From NCBI GenBank assembly GCA_947448415.1, contig CANFMT010000008.1, positions 30,675 to 94,674 on the forward strand: a stretch of 64,000 bases of DNA, written 5' to 3'. Under the pieces are notes generated by a model. It did no database searches and was not told the origin of the DNA. It saw only the letters and a list, made by a program, of their open reading frames with translations. The stretch comes from Burkholderiaceae bacterium. GTDB lineage: Bacteria; Pseudomonadota; Gammaproteobacteria; Burkholderiales; Burkholderiaceae. The position numbers and the translations under genes were made by a program. Below are positions 11,130-19,791 of the stretch, in pieces (positions within the stretch are counted from its first letter, which is position 1; every line of letters starts with the position of its first letter).

Positions 11130-12479
11130 TCAACTATCTTGATATTTCTGAGAAATTTCCTTGAATGCATCCTGCTCAGAAATAAATGCGTCAACAATTA
11201 ATGGGTCCAAATGAGTGCGTCGCTTAGAAATGATTTCTTGTGCAGCCTGCTCATGTGTCCATGCTTTTTTATATACGCGCTCATTGACTAATGCATCATA
11301 CATATCAGCCAGTGCCATAATCCTGGCAGCCAAGGGAATTGCCTCACCAGCCAGCCCACGAGGATAGCCAGTACCGTCCCATTTCTCATGGTGACCACCT
11401 GCAATATTAATTGCAGTAGCAATCACACCGTGATCGGAGTCATCCACATCCGTAGCATTTAAAACGGATTCACCAATCAAGGTATGAGTTTTCATGATCT
11501 CCCATTCTTGCTCAGTCAACCCACTTTTCTTGAGCAGAATATGGTCGGGTATACCAATTTTTCCAACGTCATGCAAAGGTGCCCCCTTAAACAATAGATC
11601 AATGAATTGATCAGATAGGGCTTCCTTATAATGCCCTTCACTTCTGAGGCGAAGGGCTAACACTTTTACATATTTTTGCGTACGAATAATATGATTACCC
11701 GTCTCATTGTCACGAGCCTTCGCGAGCGCGTTGAGAGATGTCAATAGTTGTAATTCAGCTTTTTCAGCCTTTTTATGTGCAAGCTCTTCCTTAATTAAAT
11801 GATTTTCTACGAGCGCTTTTGCATTCTCATTGCCAAGTCTATTTATCCAATATCCAATGAGAGCTACATAGGAGATAACAGTAAATGAAAACCAAGACCA
11901 TCTCAATAAAGAAACCTCAAGAGGCTCTTCATATAAAGTCATACCAGCTTGATGCTCATAGATGAAGAGAGCAATTAATCTTGCTACAGCAAAAGCTAAT
12001 TCAATAAATACTGTAAATATGAAAAGCCGTAGATTTTTTAATCGCACACTGCATAAGCGGAGCAATTCTACTAATTGCCAAATAAGGCATATAGAAACTA
12101 TCAAAAGGGTAATAAATACCCTTTCTGTAAATGCCTCTGTTTGCCTGAGATATTCGAAAACCAATCCAAAGATTAATAATACAAATAAGGGTAATAACCC
12201 AAGTTTCCTGGCCTTAGGATTTCTGAGGAAATGACAAAATATCGCCAAATAAAGATTACCAGCTATAACGCAGACGTTGGCTAATGTTAGTAGCACTAAA
12301 TTGACATGCGGGGCGAGAATAAAAAGACTGAAAGACGATGCTGTAGAAATCAATGCTACAAACCAATAATTTTCGGCCTGGAAAAATTTGCCCTTACTGA
12401 CCAACGGTTTTGAAGCAGCAACCAATCCCCACAAGATTAATGAGGCGGTTACAAAAAAGATTTGGTTTGGAAATTGCAC
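11130..12479 (-). CDS. Membrane-anchored HD-GYP cyclic-di-GMP phosphodiesterase
   Basis: The 449-residue protein has six to seven hydrophobic segments in its first 215 residues, a short linker coiled coil (about 218-245) and a complete HD-GYP domain. HD is at 303-304 (HDVGKIGIPD) and the GYP triad at 371-373 within HHEKWDGTGYP. Family members hydrolyse c-di-GMP to GMP using a bimetallic centre. The N-terminal membrane part is not a known sensor that I can name and is AT-rich compared with its neighbours. It is an isolated minus-strand gene between convergent panC and the oxalate cluster. Confidence 0.9.
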   Translation of the reverse strand: MQFPNQIFFVTASLILWGLVAASKPLVSKGKFFQAENYWFVALISTASSFSLFILAPHVNLVLLTLANVCVIAGNLYLAIFCHFLRNPKARKLGLLPLFVLLIFGLVFEYLRQTEAFTERVFITLLIVSICLIWQLVELLRLCSVRLKNLRLFIFTVFIELAFAVARLIALFIYEHQAGMTLYEEPLEVSLLRWSWFSFTVISYVALIGYWINRLGNENAKALVENHLIKEELAHKKAEKAELQLLTSLNALAKARDNETGNHIIRTQKYVKVLALRLRSEGHYKEALSDQFIDLLFKGAPLHDVGKIGIPDHILLKKSGLTEQEWEIMKTHTLIGESVLNATDVDDSDHGVIATAINIAGGHHEKWDGTGYPRGLAGEAIPLAARIMALADMYDALVNERVYKKAWTHEQAAQEIISKRRTHLDPLIVDAFISEQDAFKEISQKYQDS

Positions 12480-12625
12480 TGACTGGGGCTCTTAATTTGA
12501 ATGAATATTTATTGAGGCTTACTTGTCTATGTCAAAAATATTAATTGAATTACTCAAATAATGCATAGACAAACTGAAAAACAGAATAGCCCCTCATAAA
12601 TCTAAGGACTATCATTAGCTATTAT

Positions 12626-13558
12626 CTATAGGGCGAAGAACTGCCCTACTTGTAGATTTAACTCTTTAGCTAACTCTGCGCCAGTCACCTTACCTGCAGC
12701 ACCCTTGGTCTTAATAACCTCAATCTGCCCGCCATGACAGGCAACGAAGAATGAATCTAGGGTGATCTTGGTTACCTCGCCAGGCTTACCCTGAACAGCG
12801 CCATATGTCGCAGTTACATGTTTATGGCAGTCGTAAATCTGGACCTTTTGTTCGCCAAATTTAGTCCAGGCACCAGGCGCAGGATTGCATGCACGAATGA
12901 GATTGTAAATTTGACTGATGTGGCAAGCCCAATGAATTTGCGCAGCATTAGCATCAAACCAGCCTTCATAGTTAGCCAGAGATTCATCCTGTATTACTTC
13001 TTGATGCTTGCTAGCCACTACTAAATCAGCAGCCTCCAAAAGAGCTTTGACGCCAATTGGGAAAAGATGATCAAAGTAAATCTTTCCTAGCATGTCATCG
13101 GGGCCTATTGCAACTTCTTTTTGCAAAATCACAGCGCCTTCGTCTAAACCATCTGATGGGCGGAAAATTGTTAAACCTGTTTTTTCTTCCCCCAATGCAA
13201 TAGCCCAATTAATCGCGCTTGGACCCCGATATTTAGGCAGCAAGGATGGGTGATATTGAATAGTTCCATGCTTGGGAATCTTGACAAGCTCTTGGGGCAC
13301 AAATTGCAAAACATATGCCATGACGCAAATATCTGCATTGCTATCAATCATCGCCTGAGCTGCCTCAGGACTCTTGAGTGAAGCAAATTGCAAGGGGGCT
13401 AAACCCCTTGCAATTGCAGCCTCTTTGAGCACTTCAGGCTTTGTTGATTTGGGGTTATCTGGCGGACAGAAAACGGCAACAAGCTCATCGCCGCGCTCCA
13501 AAAAAGCTTCTAATGCAGCCTTACCAAAATCAGCACTCCCAATCAACGCAACTCGCAT
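12626..13558 (-). CDS. Stand-alone 10-formyltetrahydrofolate hydrolase-like formyltransferase
   Basis: From the ATG at 13558 (MRVALIGSADFG) the protein has 310 residues in the formyltransferase fold. It has YHPSLLPKYRGPSAINW and DGLDEGAVILQKE, which contain the His and Asp of the formyl-THF catalytic site, and a C-terminal OB-like domain. Alignment by eye is closest to the N-terminal hydrolase domain of 10-formyl-THF dehydrogenase (ALDH1L1), not to genuine Fmt. It starts 2 bp after the stop of the frc-like gene in the oxalate cluster, which implies a role in handling the formyl group made from oxalate. Substrate is unproven: formyl-THF hydrolysis or a formyl-CoA-related transfer are both possible. 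Confidence 0.8.
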   Translation of the reverse strand: MRVALIGSADFGKAALEAFLERGDELVAVFCPPDNPKSTKPEVLKEAAIARGLAPLQFASLKSPEAAQAMIDSNADICVMAYVLQFVPQELVKIPKHGTIQYHPSLLPKYRGPSAINWAIALGEEKTGLTIFRPSDGLDEGAVILQKEVAIGPDDMLGKIYFDHLFPIGVKALLEAADLVVASKHQEVIQDESLANYEGWFDANAAQIHWACHISQIYNLIRACNPAPGAWTKFGEQKVQIYDCHKHVTATYGAVQGKPGEVTKITLDSFFVACHGGQIEVIKTKGAAGKVTGAELAKELNLQVGQFFAL

Positions 13559-13559
13559 A

Positions 13560-14807
13560 TTAGATAACCTTATCGTGACGCAACTCAATTAACTGATCAG
13601 TGGTGTAGCCGAGCTCACTCAAAATCTCATCAGTGTGCTCACCTAACAATGGTGAACGAGTAACGTCTGTTGGGCTATCAGACATCTTAATTGGATTACC
13701 AACCGTAAGATATTTTCCACGAATTGGATGATCCACTTCCACAACAGTTCCCGTAGCACGCAAGGCAGGCTCCTCAGCAATTTCTTTCATAGAAAGGATT
13801 GGGCCGCATGGAATGTCGTATTTATTTAATACGTCCATCACCTCAAACTTACTCATCGTCATAGTCCACTTTTCAATCTCGCCAAAGATTTCCATTAAAT
13901 GTGGCAAACGCGCCATTGGAGACGCAAAACGAACATCAGTGATCCAGTCTTCACGACCAATGACTTTGCAGACTGCCTCCCAAACTGGGGCCTGTATGAT
14001 CACATACATATAGGCATTTGGATCTGTTTCCCAGCCCTTACACTTAACAATCCAGCCAGGCTGCCCACCACCAGAAGCATTACCAGCGCGGGGTACAGAG
14101 TCACCGAACTCACCGTTCGGGAACTGAGGATACTCCTGCATCAGACCATTGCGCTCCAGACGCTGTTGATCACGTAACTTCACACGGCACAAATTCAATA
14201 CAGCATCTTGCATTGCTGCCAATACTTTTTGACCTCGGCCTGAATGGGTACGTTGATAGAGCGCTGTCACGATACCCAAGGCTAAATGCAAGCCAGTTCC
14301 GCTATCGCCAATTTGCGCACCAGTAACCATTGGAGGGCCATCATCAAAACCAGTAGTTGATGCAGATCCACCGGCACATTGCGCTACATTCTCATACACC
14401 TTGCAATCTTCATATGGGCCAGGACCAAATCCTTTTACAGAAGCCATGATCATCATGGGATTGAGCTCTTGAATTCGCTCCCAAGAAAAACCCATGCGAT
14501 CCAACGCGCCTGGCGCGAAGTTTTCAACTAAAACGTCGCACTCTTTAATAAGGCGCTCAAGAATTTCTTTACCTTTTGGAGTCTTGGTATTCACAGTAAT
14601 GGAACGCTTGTTATGGTTCAACATTGTGAAATACAAACTATCTGCATCAGGAATGTCGCGCAACTGACCGCGTGTTGCATCCCCTTCGCCTGATTTTTCT
14701 ACCTTGATCACATCCGCACCAAACCAAGCCAATAACTGCGTACAGGTTGGCCCCGATTGAACGTGCGTAAAGTCGAGGATTTTGACCCCTTCTAGTGCTT
14801 TTGCCAT
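13560..14807 (-). CDS. Class III CoA-transferase, formyl-CoA transferase-like (second copy)
   Basis: This 415-residue member of the CaiB/BaiF family is clearly paralogous to the frc gene about 700 bp upstream. It would move CoA from formyl-CoA (or another donor) to oxalate. The presumed catalytic aspartate is present in [10 protein letters not shown]. That motif, and the glycine-rich loop ([10 protein letters not shown]), both differ from the canonical Frc forms GDSNTGMH and GGGGQPG that the other copy keeps. This may indicate altered donor specificity, as in the E. coli YfdW/YfdE pair. It is immediately followed by the formyltransferase gene. Confidence 0.88.
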   Translation of the reverse strand: MAKALEGVKILDFTHVQSGPTCTQLLAWFGADVIKVEKSGEGDATRGQLRDIPDADSLYFTMLNHNKRSITVNTKTPKGKEILERLIKECDVLVENFAPGALDRMGFSWERIQELNPMMIMASVKGFGPGPYEDCKVYENVAQCAGGSASTTGFDDGPPMVTGAQIGDSGTGLHLALGIVTALYQRTHSGRGQKVLAAMQDAVLNLCRVKLRDQQRLERNGLMQEYPQFPNGEFGDSVPRAGNASGGGQPGWIVKCKGWETDPNAYMYVIIQAPVWEAVCKVIGREDWITDVRFASPMARLPHLMEIFGEIEKWTMTMSKFEVMDVLNKYDIPCGPILSMKEIAEEPALRATGTVVEVDHPIRGKYLTVGNPIKMSDSPTDVTRSPLLGEHTDEILSELGYTTDQLIELRHDKVI

Positions 14808-14882
14808 GATTTAAGTCCTAATAAGAATGAAAATTTTGAATTAAGGCAATTTTACCAGTGGGAAATCGGCAAAATGGAGGTA

Positions 14883-14899
14883 TGCCCAATTTTTGGGCA
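14883..14899. repeat. Short perfect inverted repeat between PAS gene and frc-like gene
   Basis: TGCCCAA / TTGGGCA with a 3-nt loop lies in the 140-bp spacer between the PAS-only gene and the downstream CoA-transferase gene. It may be a weak terminator of the PAS transcript or a protein-binding site. No T-run follows on the minus strand. Confidence 0.4.
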
Positions 14900-14947
14900 C
14901 AGATTGCATTTAAGACTGAATTGACAGCTATCTAGAACTATATGCGG

Positions 14948-15376
14948 TTAAGGCTGAGAGTTTTCAAGATCAGAAAGGCGCTTTTTCAGGGCCCTTTCTT
15001 GGGCAAACCGCTCAGTTTCATCTCGAATAATTGCTACCACCCCATTTGCCTTACCATCATCATCAAAAAGCATGCCAACAGTAAAAGCAATCGATAGCGT
15101 GCTGCCATTCTGATGTTTGGCGGGCACCTTTAGTAATGATGTGCCGTAACGAGTAGTCCCCGTTTCCATGGAGTGACTATAACCATGATTATGTCTTTGC
15201 TTTTGACGCTCAGGAACAATGAAATCCAAAACATTGCCTAGAGCCTCCTCTTCCAAATAACCAAAGATTCGAGTAGCCGCCGGATTCCACAGTACGATTT
15301 TTTCATTAGCATCAGCAACAATGATTGCATCGCCGACACACTCCACTAATTGGTGCAAATCAATATTTGTCTTCAT
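14948..15376 (-). CDS. PAS-only sensory protein (oxalate cluster copy)
   Basis: The 142-residue protein is a single PAS domain with its C-terminal PAC segment (VVAIIRDETERFAQE), followed by a short helix (RALKKRLSDLENS). No kinase, GGDEF or DNA-binding output domain follows. Core motifs include VLWNPAATRIFGY and PERQKQRHNHGYSHS. It is paralogous over its whole length to the PAS protein at 63116-63556. It is embedded between the two CoA-transferase genes, so it may sense a metabolite or redox state for this pathway or act as a partner of a separate signalling protein (inference). Confidence 0.85.
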   Translation of the reverse strand: MKTNIDLHQLVECVGDAIIVADANEKIVLWNPAATRIFGYLEEEALGNVLDFIVPERQKQRHNHGYSHSMETGTTRYGTSLLKVPAKHQNGSTLSIAFTVGMLFDDDGKANGVVAIIRDETERFAQERALKKRLSDLENSQP

Positions 15377-15443
15377 GTGCGTAGCCTATAAATGTGGTGC
15401 AATAGTTACCAATATTGGAATCTAGTTTGATTCATTGAAAATG

Positions 15444-15470
15444 AAAAAAGGCGCCCACTAGGAGCGCCTT
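15444..15470 (-). terminator. Rho-independent terminator after frc
   Basis: Reading the minus strand, GGCGC and GCGCC form a stem, extended by AAGG/CCTT-type pairs, and are followed directly by a run of T residues. It lies about 35 nt downstream of the frc stop, so oxc-frc transcripts should largely end here. The PAS gene, second frc-like gene and formyltransferase gene would then need their own promoter. Confidence 0.85.
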
Positions 15471-15502
15471 CAAGCTAATACAGATATTTATCGTTATTAA
15501 AC

Positions 15503-16753
15503 TTAAACTGCTTTTGCTGCATGCAACTTAGCGATGTCATCAGCGTTGTAACCAAGGTCAGCCAACACTTCATCAGTGTGCTCACCCAACACTGGTGATG
15601 GACCAACTTCGATCTCTAAATCAGAGAACTTGATTGGACTACCAATAGTCAAATACTTGCCACGTACCTTGTGATCGACTTCAACAATGGAACCACTCTT
15701 ACGCAAGTCTGGTGAAGCTGCCAATTCTTTCATAGAGAGAACTGGAGCGCATGGAATATCGAACTTACGGAGGATGTCCACCGCTTCGTACTTAGTTTTG
15801 TCTTTGAGCCAATCCTCAATCGTTGCGAAGATGTCAAAAATCTTGTCTTGACGAGCTTCAGCAGTCATATAAGCTGGATCAGTTGCCCACTCTGGTTTGC
15901 CTAAAGCCTTAGTGATTGGCTCCCATGCGTGACCCTGAATAGTGAAGTAGATATATGCGTTTGGATCTGTTTCCCAGCCCTTACACTTCAATACCCAACC
16001 TGGCTGACCACCACCACCAGCGTTACCACCACGTGGAACTACATCAGTGAATGAACCATGCGGGTACTGTGGATACTCTTCTAAGTAGCCAACCTTGTCC
16101 AAACGTTGTTGATCGCGCAACTTCACACGGCACAGGTTCAATACTGCGTCTTGCATTGAGCAAGATACTTTTTGACCTTTGCCAGTTTTTTGGCGCTGCA
16201 TCAACGCTGTCAAGATGCCGATTGCCAAGTGCATACCAGTATTAGAGTCGCCCAAAGCAGCAGCAGAAACAGTAGGAGGACCATCCCAGAAGCCGGTTGT
16301 TGAAGCGGCACCACCAGCACACTGAGCAACGTTCTCATACACTTTTAAATCTTCGTATGAGTGGCCATCACTAAAACCTTTAACAGAAGCCATGATCATT
16401 TTTGGGTTCAATTCTTGGATACGCTTCCAAGAAAATCCCATACGATCCAAGGCGCCTGGGCCAAAGTTCTCAACCATTACATCTGAAGTTTTGATCATCT
16501 TTTCTAAAACTTCTTTACCTTCTTGAGTCTTAGTATCGAGAGTCAAAGAACGCTTGTTACCGTTCAACATGGTGAAGTACAAAGCATCAGCACCTGGAAT
16601 ATCGCGCAATTGGCTACGAGTTACGTCGCCAGAACCTGGACGCTCTACTTTGATCACGTCAGCGCCATACCAAGCCAACAACTGAGTACATGCAGGACCC
16701 GCCTGTACGTGTGTGAAGTCAATAATGCGAATACCGTCTAATGGTTTAGTCAT
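15503..16753 (-). CDS. frc: Formyl-CoA:oxalate CoA-transferase
   Basis: Frc activates oxalate by transferring CoA from formyl-CoA, yielding oxalyl-CoA and formate. The 416-residue protein keeps the catalytic-aspartate motif [10 protein letters not shown] and the tetraglycine loop [10 protein letters not shown] seen in characterised Frc. It lies 64 bp downstream of oxc on the same strand and is followed by a strong terminator, so oxc-frc forms the core transcription unit of oxalate degradation. A TTCTCC-complement (GGAGAA) sits upstream of the ATG as ribosome-binding site. Confidence 0.94.
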   Translation of the reverse strand: MTKPLDGIRIIDFTHVQAGPACTQLLAWYGADVIKVERPGSGDVTRSQLRDIPGADALYFTMLNGNKRSLTLDTKTQEGKEVLEKMIKTSDVMVENFGPGALDRMGFSWKRIQELNPKMIMASVKGFSDGHSYEDLKVYENVAQCAGGAASTTGFWDGPPTVSAAALGDSNTGMHLAIGILTALMQRQKTGKGQKVSCSMQDAVLNLCRVKLRDQQRLDKVGYLEEYPQYPHGSFTDVVPRGGNAGGGGQPGWVLKCKGWETDPNAYIYFTIQGHAWEPITKALGKPEWATDPAYMTAEARQDKIFDIFATIEDWLKDKTKYEAVDILRKFDIPCAPVLSMKELAASPDLRKSGSIVEVDHKVRGKYLTIGSPIKFSDLEIEVGPSPVLGEHTDEVLADLGYNADDIAKLHAAKAV

Positions 16754-16817
16754 GTTTGTTTCTCCTTAAGTCTTTCTTGTTTACTTCTAAATTTAGTCTA
16801 AAAATATGAATGTTTTA

Positions 16818-18527
16818 TTACTTCTTAGCCGCTGCTGTGGATGGATTTAAGTTTGTTAAACGTCCACTCTCAGTACCTGCAGTTTCATCAATAACAGCAT
16901 TGATGAGGGCTGGTTTACCGGCAGCAATCGCTTCTGTTAATGCTGCTTCTAATTCTGCTGGAGTAGTTACGTAGTAACCAACTCCACCAAATGCTTCAAT
17001 CATCTTGTCGTAACGAGCATCTTTAACAAATACTGTAGGTGCAACATCAGCGCCACCAGTTGGGTTTACGTCAGTGCCGCGGTATACACCGTTGTTGTTG
17101 AATACAACAGTTGTAATTGGCAAGTTGTAACGGCAAACGGTTTCTAACTCCATACCACTGAAACCAAATGCGCTATCACCCTCAACCGCTACAGTTGGCA
17201 AGCCGCTAGTTACTGCTGCGCCAATGGCGTAGCCCATACCAATACCCATAATGCCCCAGGTTCCAGAGTCAAAACGCTTACGTGGTTTGTACATATCAAC
17301 AATTGCACGGCAATAGTCGAGAGTATTTGCACCTTCGTTTACTAAGTTCACCTCTGGGTTCTTCTTAATCACATCACGAATTACACGCAATGCGCCATGG
17401 AAGTTCATTGGGTTAGCTTCTTTAGCCAATGTTTCTGCCATCTTGGCAGTGTTCTTATCCTTCTTCTCGGTGATAGCAGCAATCCATTCAGCGCTTGGCT
17501 TAGGAACTACAGAGATACCTTTTAAGAGCTCACCAACGCATGAGCCAATATCACCAATCAATGGAGCAGCAATTTGTACGTTGCTATCCACTTCGTTTGC
17601 TTGAATATCGATTTGGATAAATTTCTTAGGCTCTTTACCCCAAGTCTTACCCTTACCATGTGCAAGCAACCAGTTCAAACGCGCACCAACCAACAACACC
17701 GCATCAGCTTCTGCCAATACAAATGAACGTGCTGCAGATGCAGATTGTGGGTGATTGTCTGGCAATAAACCTTTAGCCATTGACATTGGCAAATAAGGAA
17801 TGCCAGATTTTTCTACCAAGTCACGAATCTCTTTATCAGCTTGAGCATAAGCGGCGCCTTTGCCCAAGAGAATCAATGGGCGCTTAGCACCCTTCAATAC
17901 ATCCAATGCACGGGCAACCGCATCGGCTGCCGGGATTTGACGTGGAACTGGATCGATTACCTTGAAGATTGATTTCTTAGCCTCTTCAACTGGCATAGTT
18001 TGAGCAAGCAACTGTGCTGGCAAGTCCAAATAGACGCCACCTGGGCGGCCAGAAACTGCCGCTCGGATTGCACGTGCAAAACCAATGCCGATATCTTCAA
18101 TGTGATTAATACGATAAGCAGCTTTACAATATGGCTTTGCCGCATTGAGCTGATCCATTTCTTCGTAGTCACCCTGCTGCAAGTCAACGATTTCACGCTC
18201 ACTTGAGCCAGAGATCAAAATCATTGGGAAGCAGTTCACTGTTGCATTGGCAAGTGCTGTCAAACCGTTCAAGAAACCAGGAGCAGAAACAGTCATGCAA
18301 ATACCTGGCTTTTGGGTCATATAACCAGCAATCGCAGCAGCATTACCTGCATGCTGCTCATGACGGAAACCGATAAAACGCAAGCCCTCTGCCTGCGCCA
18401 AACGACACAAGTCAGTAATTGGAATACCAACAAGACCGAAAATTGTATTGAGGTCATTCGCTTTTAAAGCGTCAATGACAAGATGGAATCCATCTGTTAA
18501 TTGTGTGTTTTGGTTATCTGTTGTCAT
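16818..18527 (-). CDS. oxc: Oxalyl-CoA decarboxylase
   Basis: This thiamine diphosphate enzyme splits oxalyl-CoA into formyl-CoA and CO2. The ATG at 18527 ([11 protein letters not shown], 569 residues) is chosen because it gives a product close in length to E. coli Oxc (564); the open frame runs 11 codons further upstream. The ThDP-binding GDS...NN motif is present ([15 protein letters not shown] to FNNNG), as are the N-terminal [11 protein letters not shown] and the QFRHEQHA-type glutamate segment ([12 protein letters not shown]). With frc it forms the cyclic oxalate pathway in the cytoplasm. Upstream lies an FNR-type palindrome. Confidence 0.96.
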   Translation of the reverse strand: MTTDNQNTQLTDGFHLVIDALKANDLNTIFGLVGIPITDLCRLAQAEGLRFIGFRHEQHAGNAAAIAGYMTQKPGICMTVSAPGFLNGLTALANATVNCFPMILISGSSEREIVDLQQGDYEEMDQLNAAKPYCKAAYRINHIEDIGIGFARAIRAAVSGRPGGVYLDLPAQLLAQTMPVEEAKKSIFKVIDPVPRQIPAADAVARALDVLKGAKRPLILLGKGAAYAQADKEIRDLVEKSGIPYLPMSMAKGLLPDNHPQSASAARSFVLAEADAVLLVGARLNWLLAHGKGKTWGKEPKKFIQIDIQANEVDSNVQIAAPLIGDIGSCVGELLKGISVVPKPSAEWIAAITEKKDKNTAKMAETLAKEANPMNFHGALRVIRDVIKKNPEVNLVNEGANTLDYCRAIVDMYKPRKRFDSGTWGIMGIGMGYAIGAAVTSGLPTVAVEGDSAFGFSGMELETVCRYNLPITTVVFNNNGVYRGTDVNPTGGADVAPTVFVKDARYDKMIEAFGGVGYYVTTPAELEAALTEAIAAGKPALINAVIDETAGTESGRLTNLNPSTAAAKK

Positions 18528-18679
18528 AAAAATATTTATAAGAATTGCAGGTCTATCCAATAAAGGACTGATGCAATTTAGCTTTCGCTAATGTCTCCAA
18601 TTAAGTTATTAATCGCACAACGGGTTTTAATCTCCCGCTTAGGCTGAAGTGAATATTAGGCTTGGGGAGGGGGTTCATC

Positions 18680-18695
18680 ATTGACTTCGGTCAAT
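18680..18695. promoter_or_regulatory. FNR/FixK-type palindrome upstream of oxc
   Basis: ATTGAC-TTCG-GTCAAT is a perfect inverted repeat matching the form TTGAY-N4-RTCAA used by FNR and FixK regulators. It is centred about 160 bp upstream of the chosen oxc start and just downstream of a Crp/Fnr-family gene. The same bases can also form a hairpin inside an outer G5/C5 pairing, so a terminator for the regulator gene is the alternative reading, but there is no T-run. Confidence 0.55.
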
Positions 18696-18733
18696 TTCCC
18701 CCTAAATCCTGTAATTACTGGGCGATATCAGAT

Positions 18734-19351
18734 TTATACAAAAAGCTCTTTATGCTTGGTTTTGAGGCGGCTCAAGGTTTCTGGGGATAAATTGAGATAG
18801 GCTGCTAACTCTTTTTTAGGCAGCAACTCAAATAAAGCCTCATATTTACGCAAGAAACGCTCAACTCGGCCCGGCGCATCAAGCATGTGCAAGGTAATGG
18901 TGTGGGCCATGATCTCGCTCATTAAGCGCATAACCTCAAACTCAAAGCTTTCCTTTAGGGACTTGTGCTGCTCAAGGAACTCTGCCCACTTCTTGAGAGG
19001 CATCCGAGCAACCCTAGCTTTGGTAACGCTGGCAATACTATAGGGAGCCGCCGTCTTCAGGCGCCATGCAGCATAACTAGTCTCAATGTCTTTTTCGATG
19101 GCAAAACGCAAAATCATCTCTTTTGCGTCAGCACTAGAAACAATCCGCTTCAGAATTCCATCGAGCACGAAGTACTGCTCCATCTGATGATCGCCCTGAT
19201 GAAGCAAGATTTCTGATTTTTTCAGGTCCGAAACCTCTAAATGACGCTCTAAATCAGCCATTGCTACTGAATCCAAGCTCTTCAATACTGAATTTTGGCT
19301 TAGCTGCAAGCGAATCAGGTTTTTTTCGGGGTGCTTATCTAATGCGGTCAT
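18734..19351 (-). CDS. Crp/Fnr-family transcriptional regulator of the oxalate cluster
   Basis: The 205-residue protein has a cyclic-nucleotide-binding-like beta-barrel (about 25-125, FVLDGILKRIV), a dimerisation helix (about 125-160) and a C-terminal helix-turn-helix. The recognition helix reads LSPETLSRLK, which carries the E-x-x-S-R pattern of FNR. There are no cysteines at all, so it cannot hold an FNR iron-sulfur cluster and must sense something else, possibly by the barrel. It is divergent from the btuB riboswitch region and lies in the same direction as, and directly upstream of, oxc. Confidence 0.88.
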   Translation of the reverse strand: MTALDKHPEKNLIRLQLSQNSVLKSLDSVAMADLERHLEVSDLKKSEILLHQGDHQMEQYFVLDGILKRIVSSADAKEMILRFAIEKDIETSYAAWRLKTAAPYSIASVTKARVARMPLKKWAEFLEQHKSLKESFEFEVMRLMSEIMAHTITLHMLDAPGRVERFLRKYEALFELLPKKELAAYLNLSPETLSRLKTKHKELFV

Positions 19352-19442
19352 GAATCCTCAATCCTAGACCTCATATTGTAGGCTTTTTCACCCATGAAAG
19401 CAGAAATTACCTCCTAAAACCACTGAAAAATCAGCTAAAATT

Positions 19443-19640
19443 GGCGGGTCGTGGTGCTTTATTGCAATGCAATAAAGTTAAACGGGAAACACTAAACGTG
19501 TGCTGCCCCCGCAACGGTAGGTAAATGCCCTTTTTCAGCTCGAAATCGGGTCAGGAATCTGACAACGCCACTGTGCGCATTAGCCGCATGGGAAGGCCAG
19601 ATTCTCATATTTACTAGCCCGGATACCGGCCAAGACAGGT
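19443..19640 (+). promoter_or_regulatory. Cobalamin (adenosylcobalamin-type) riboswitch
   Basis: The leader contains the conserved cobalamin-element landmarks in order. These are GGTGC (about 19453), the GGGAA/CCCCCGCAACGGT segment (19484-19520), GCCACTG (19567-19573), GGGAAGGC (19590-19597) and the B12 box AGCCCGGATACCGGCC (19616-19631). It precedes a BtuB-type receptor gene by about 150 nt and should shut that gene off when cobalamin is plentiful. The region from 19641 to 19791 would be the expression platform. Confidence 0.93.
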
Positions 19641-19741
19641 GGAATTTCGCGGACGGGGATCTTCGCGCGCCAAGAAAGCGCCTTATCTCTCGATCTTGCG
19701 CTCAATTGACGCCTGAACTCTTGCACGCGAAGTTCTGTTCG

Positions 19742-19769
19742 ACCCAACTAACGGGGAAGTTAGCTGGGT
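19742..19769 (+). promoter_or_regulatory. Hairpin in the riboswitch expression platform
   Basis: ACCCA-A-CTAAC and GTTAG-C-TGGGT form a stem with one mismatch around a GGGGAA loop, 23 nt before the btuB-like ATG. It is the most obvious switching helix between aptamer and start codon. A T-rich stretch (GTTTTT) comes only at 19785-19789, just before the ATG, so translational control is as likely as termination. Confidence 0.45.
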
Positions 19770-19791
19770 ATTCGATAACAGAAAGTTTTTC

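Noticed and set aside
12626..13558. True methionyl-tRNA formyltransferase (fmt)
   Set aside because: The fold is the same, but the motif details fit the ALDH1L1 hydrolase domain better and there is no def gene or other usual fmt neighbour.
14948..15376. Heme-binding FixL-like sensor
   Set aside because: The RHxxGY histidine is near but not at the FixL ligand position, and this pattern is common in PAS domains without heme, so I did not annotate heme binding.
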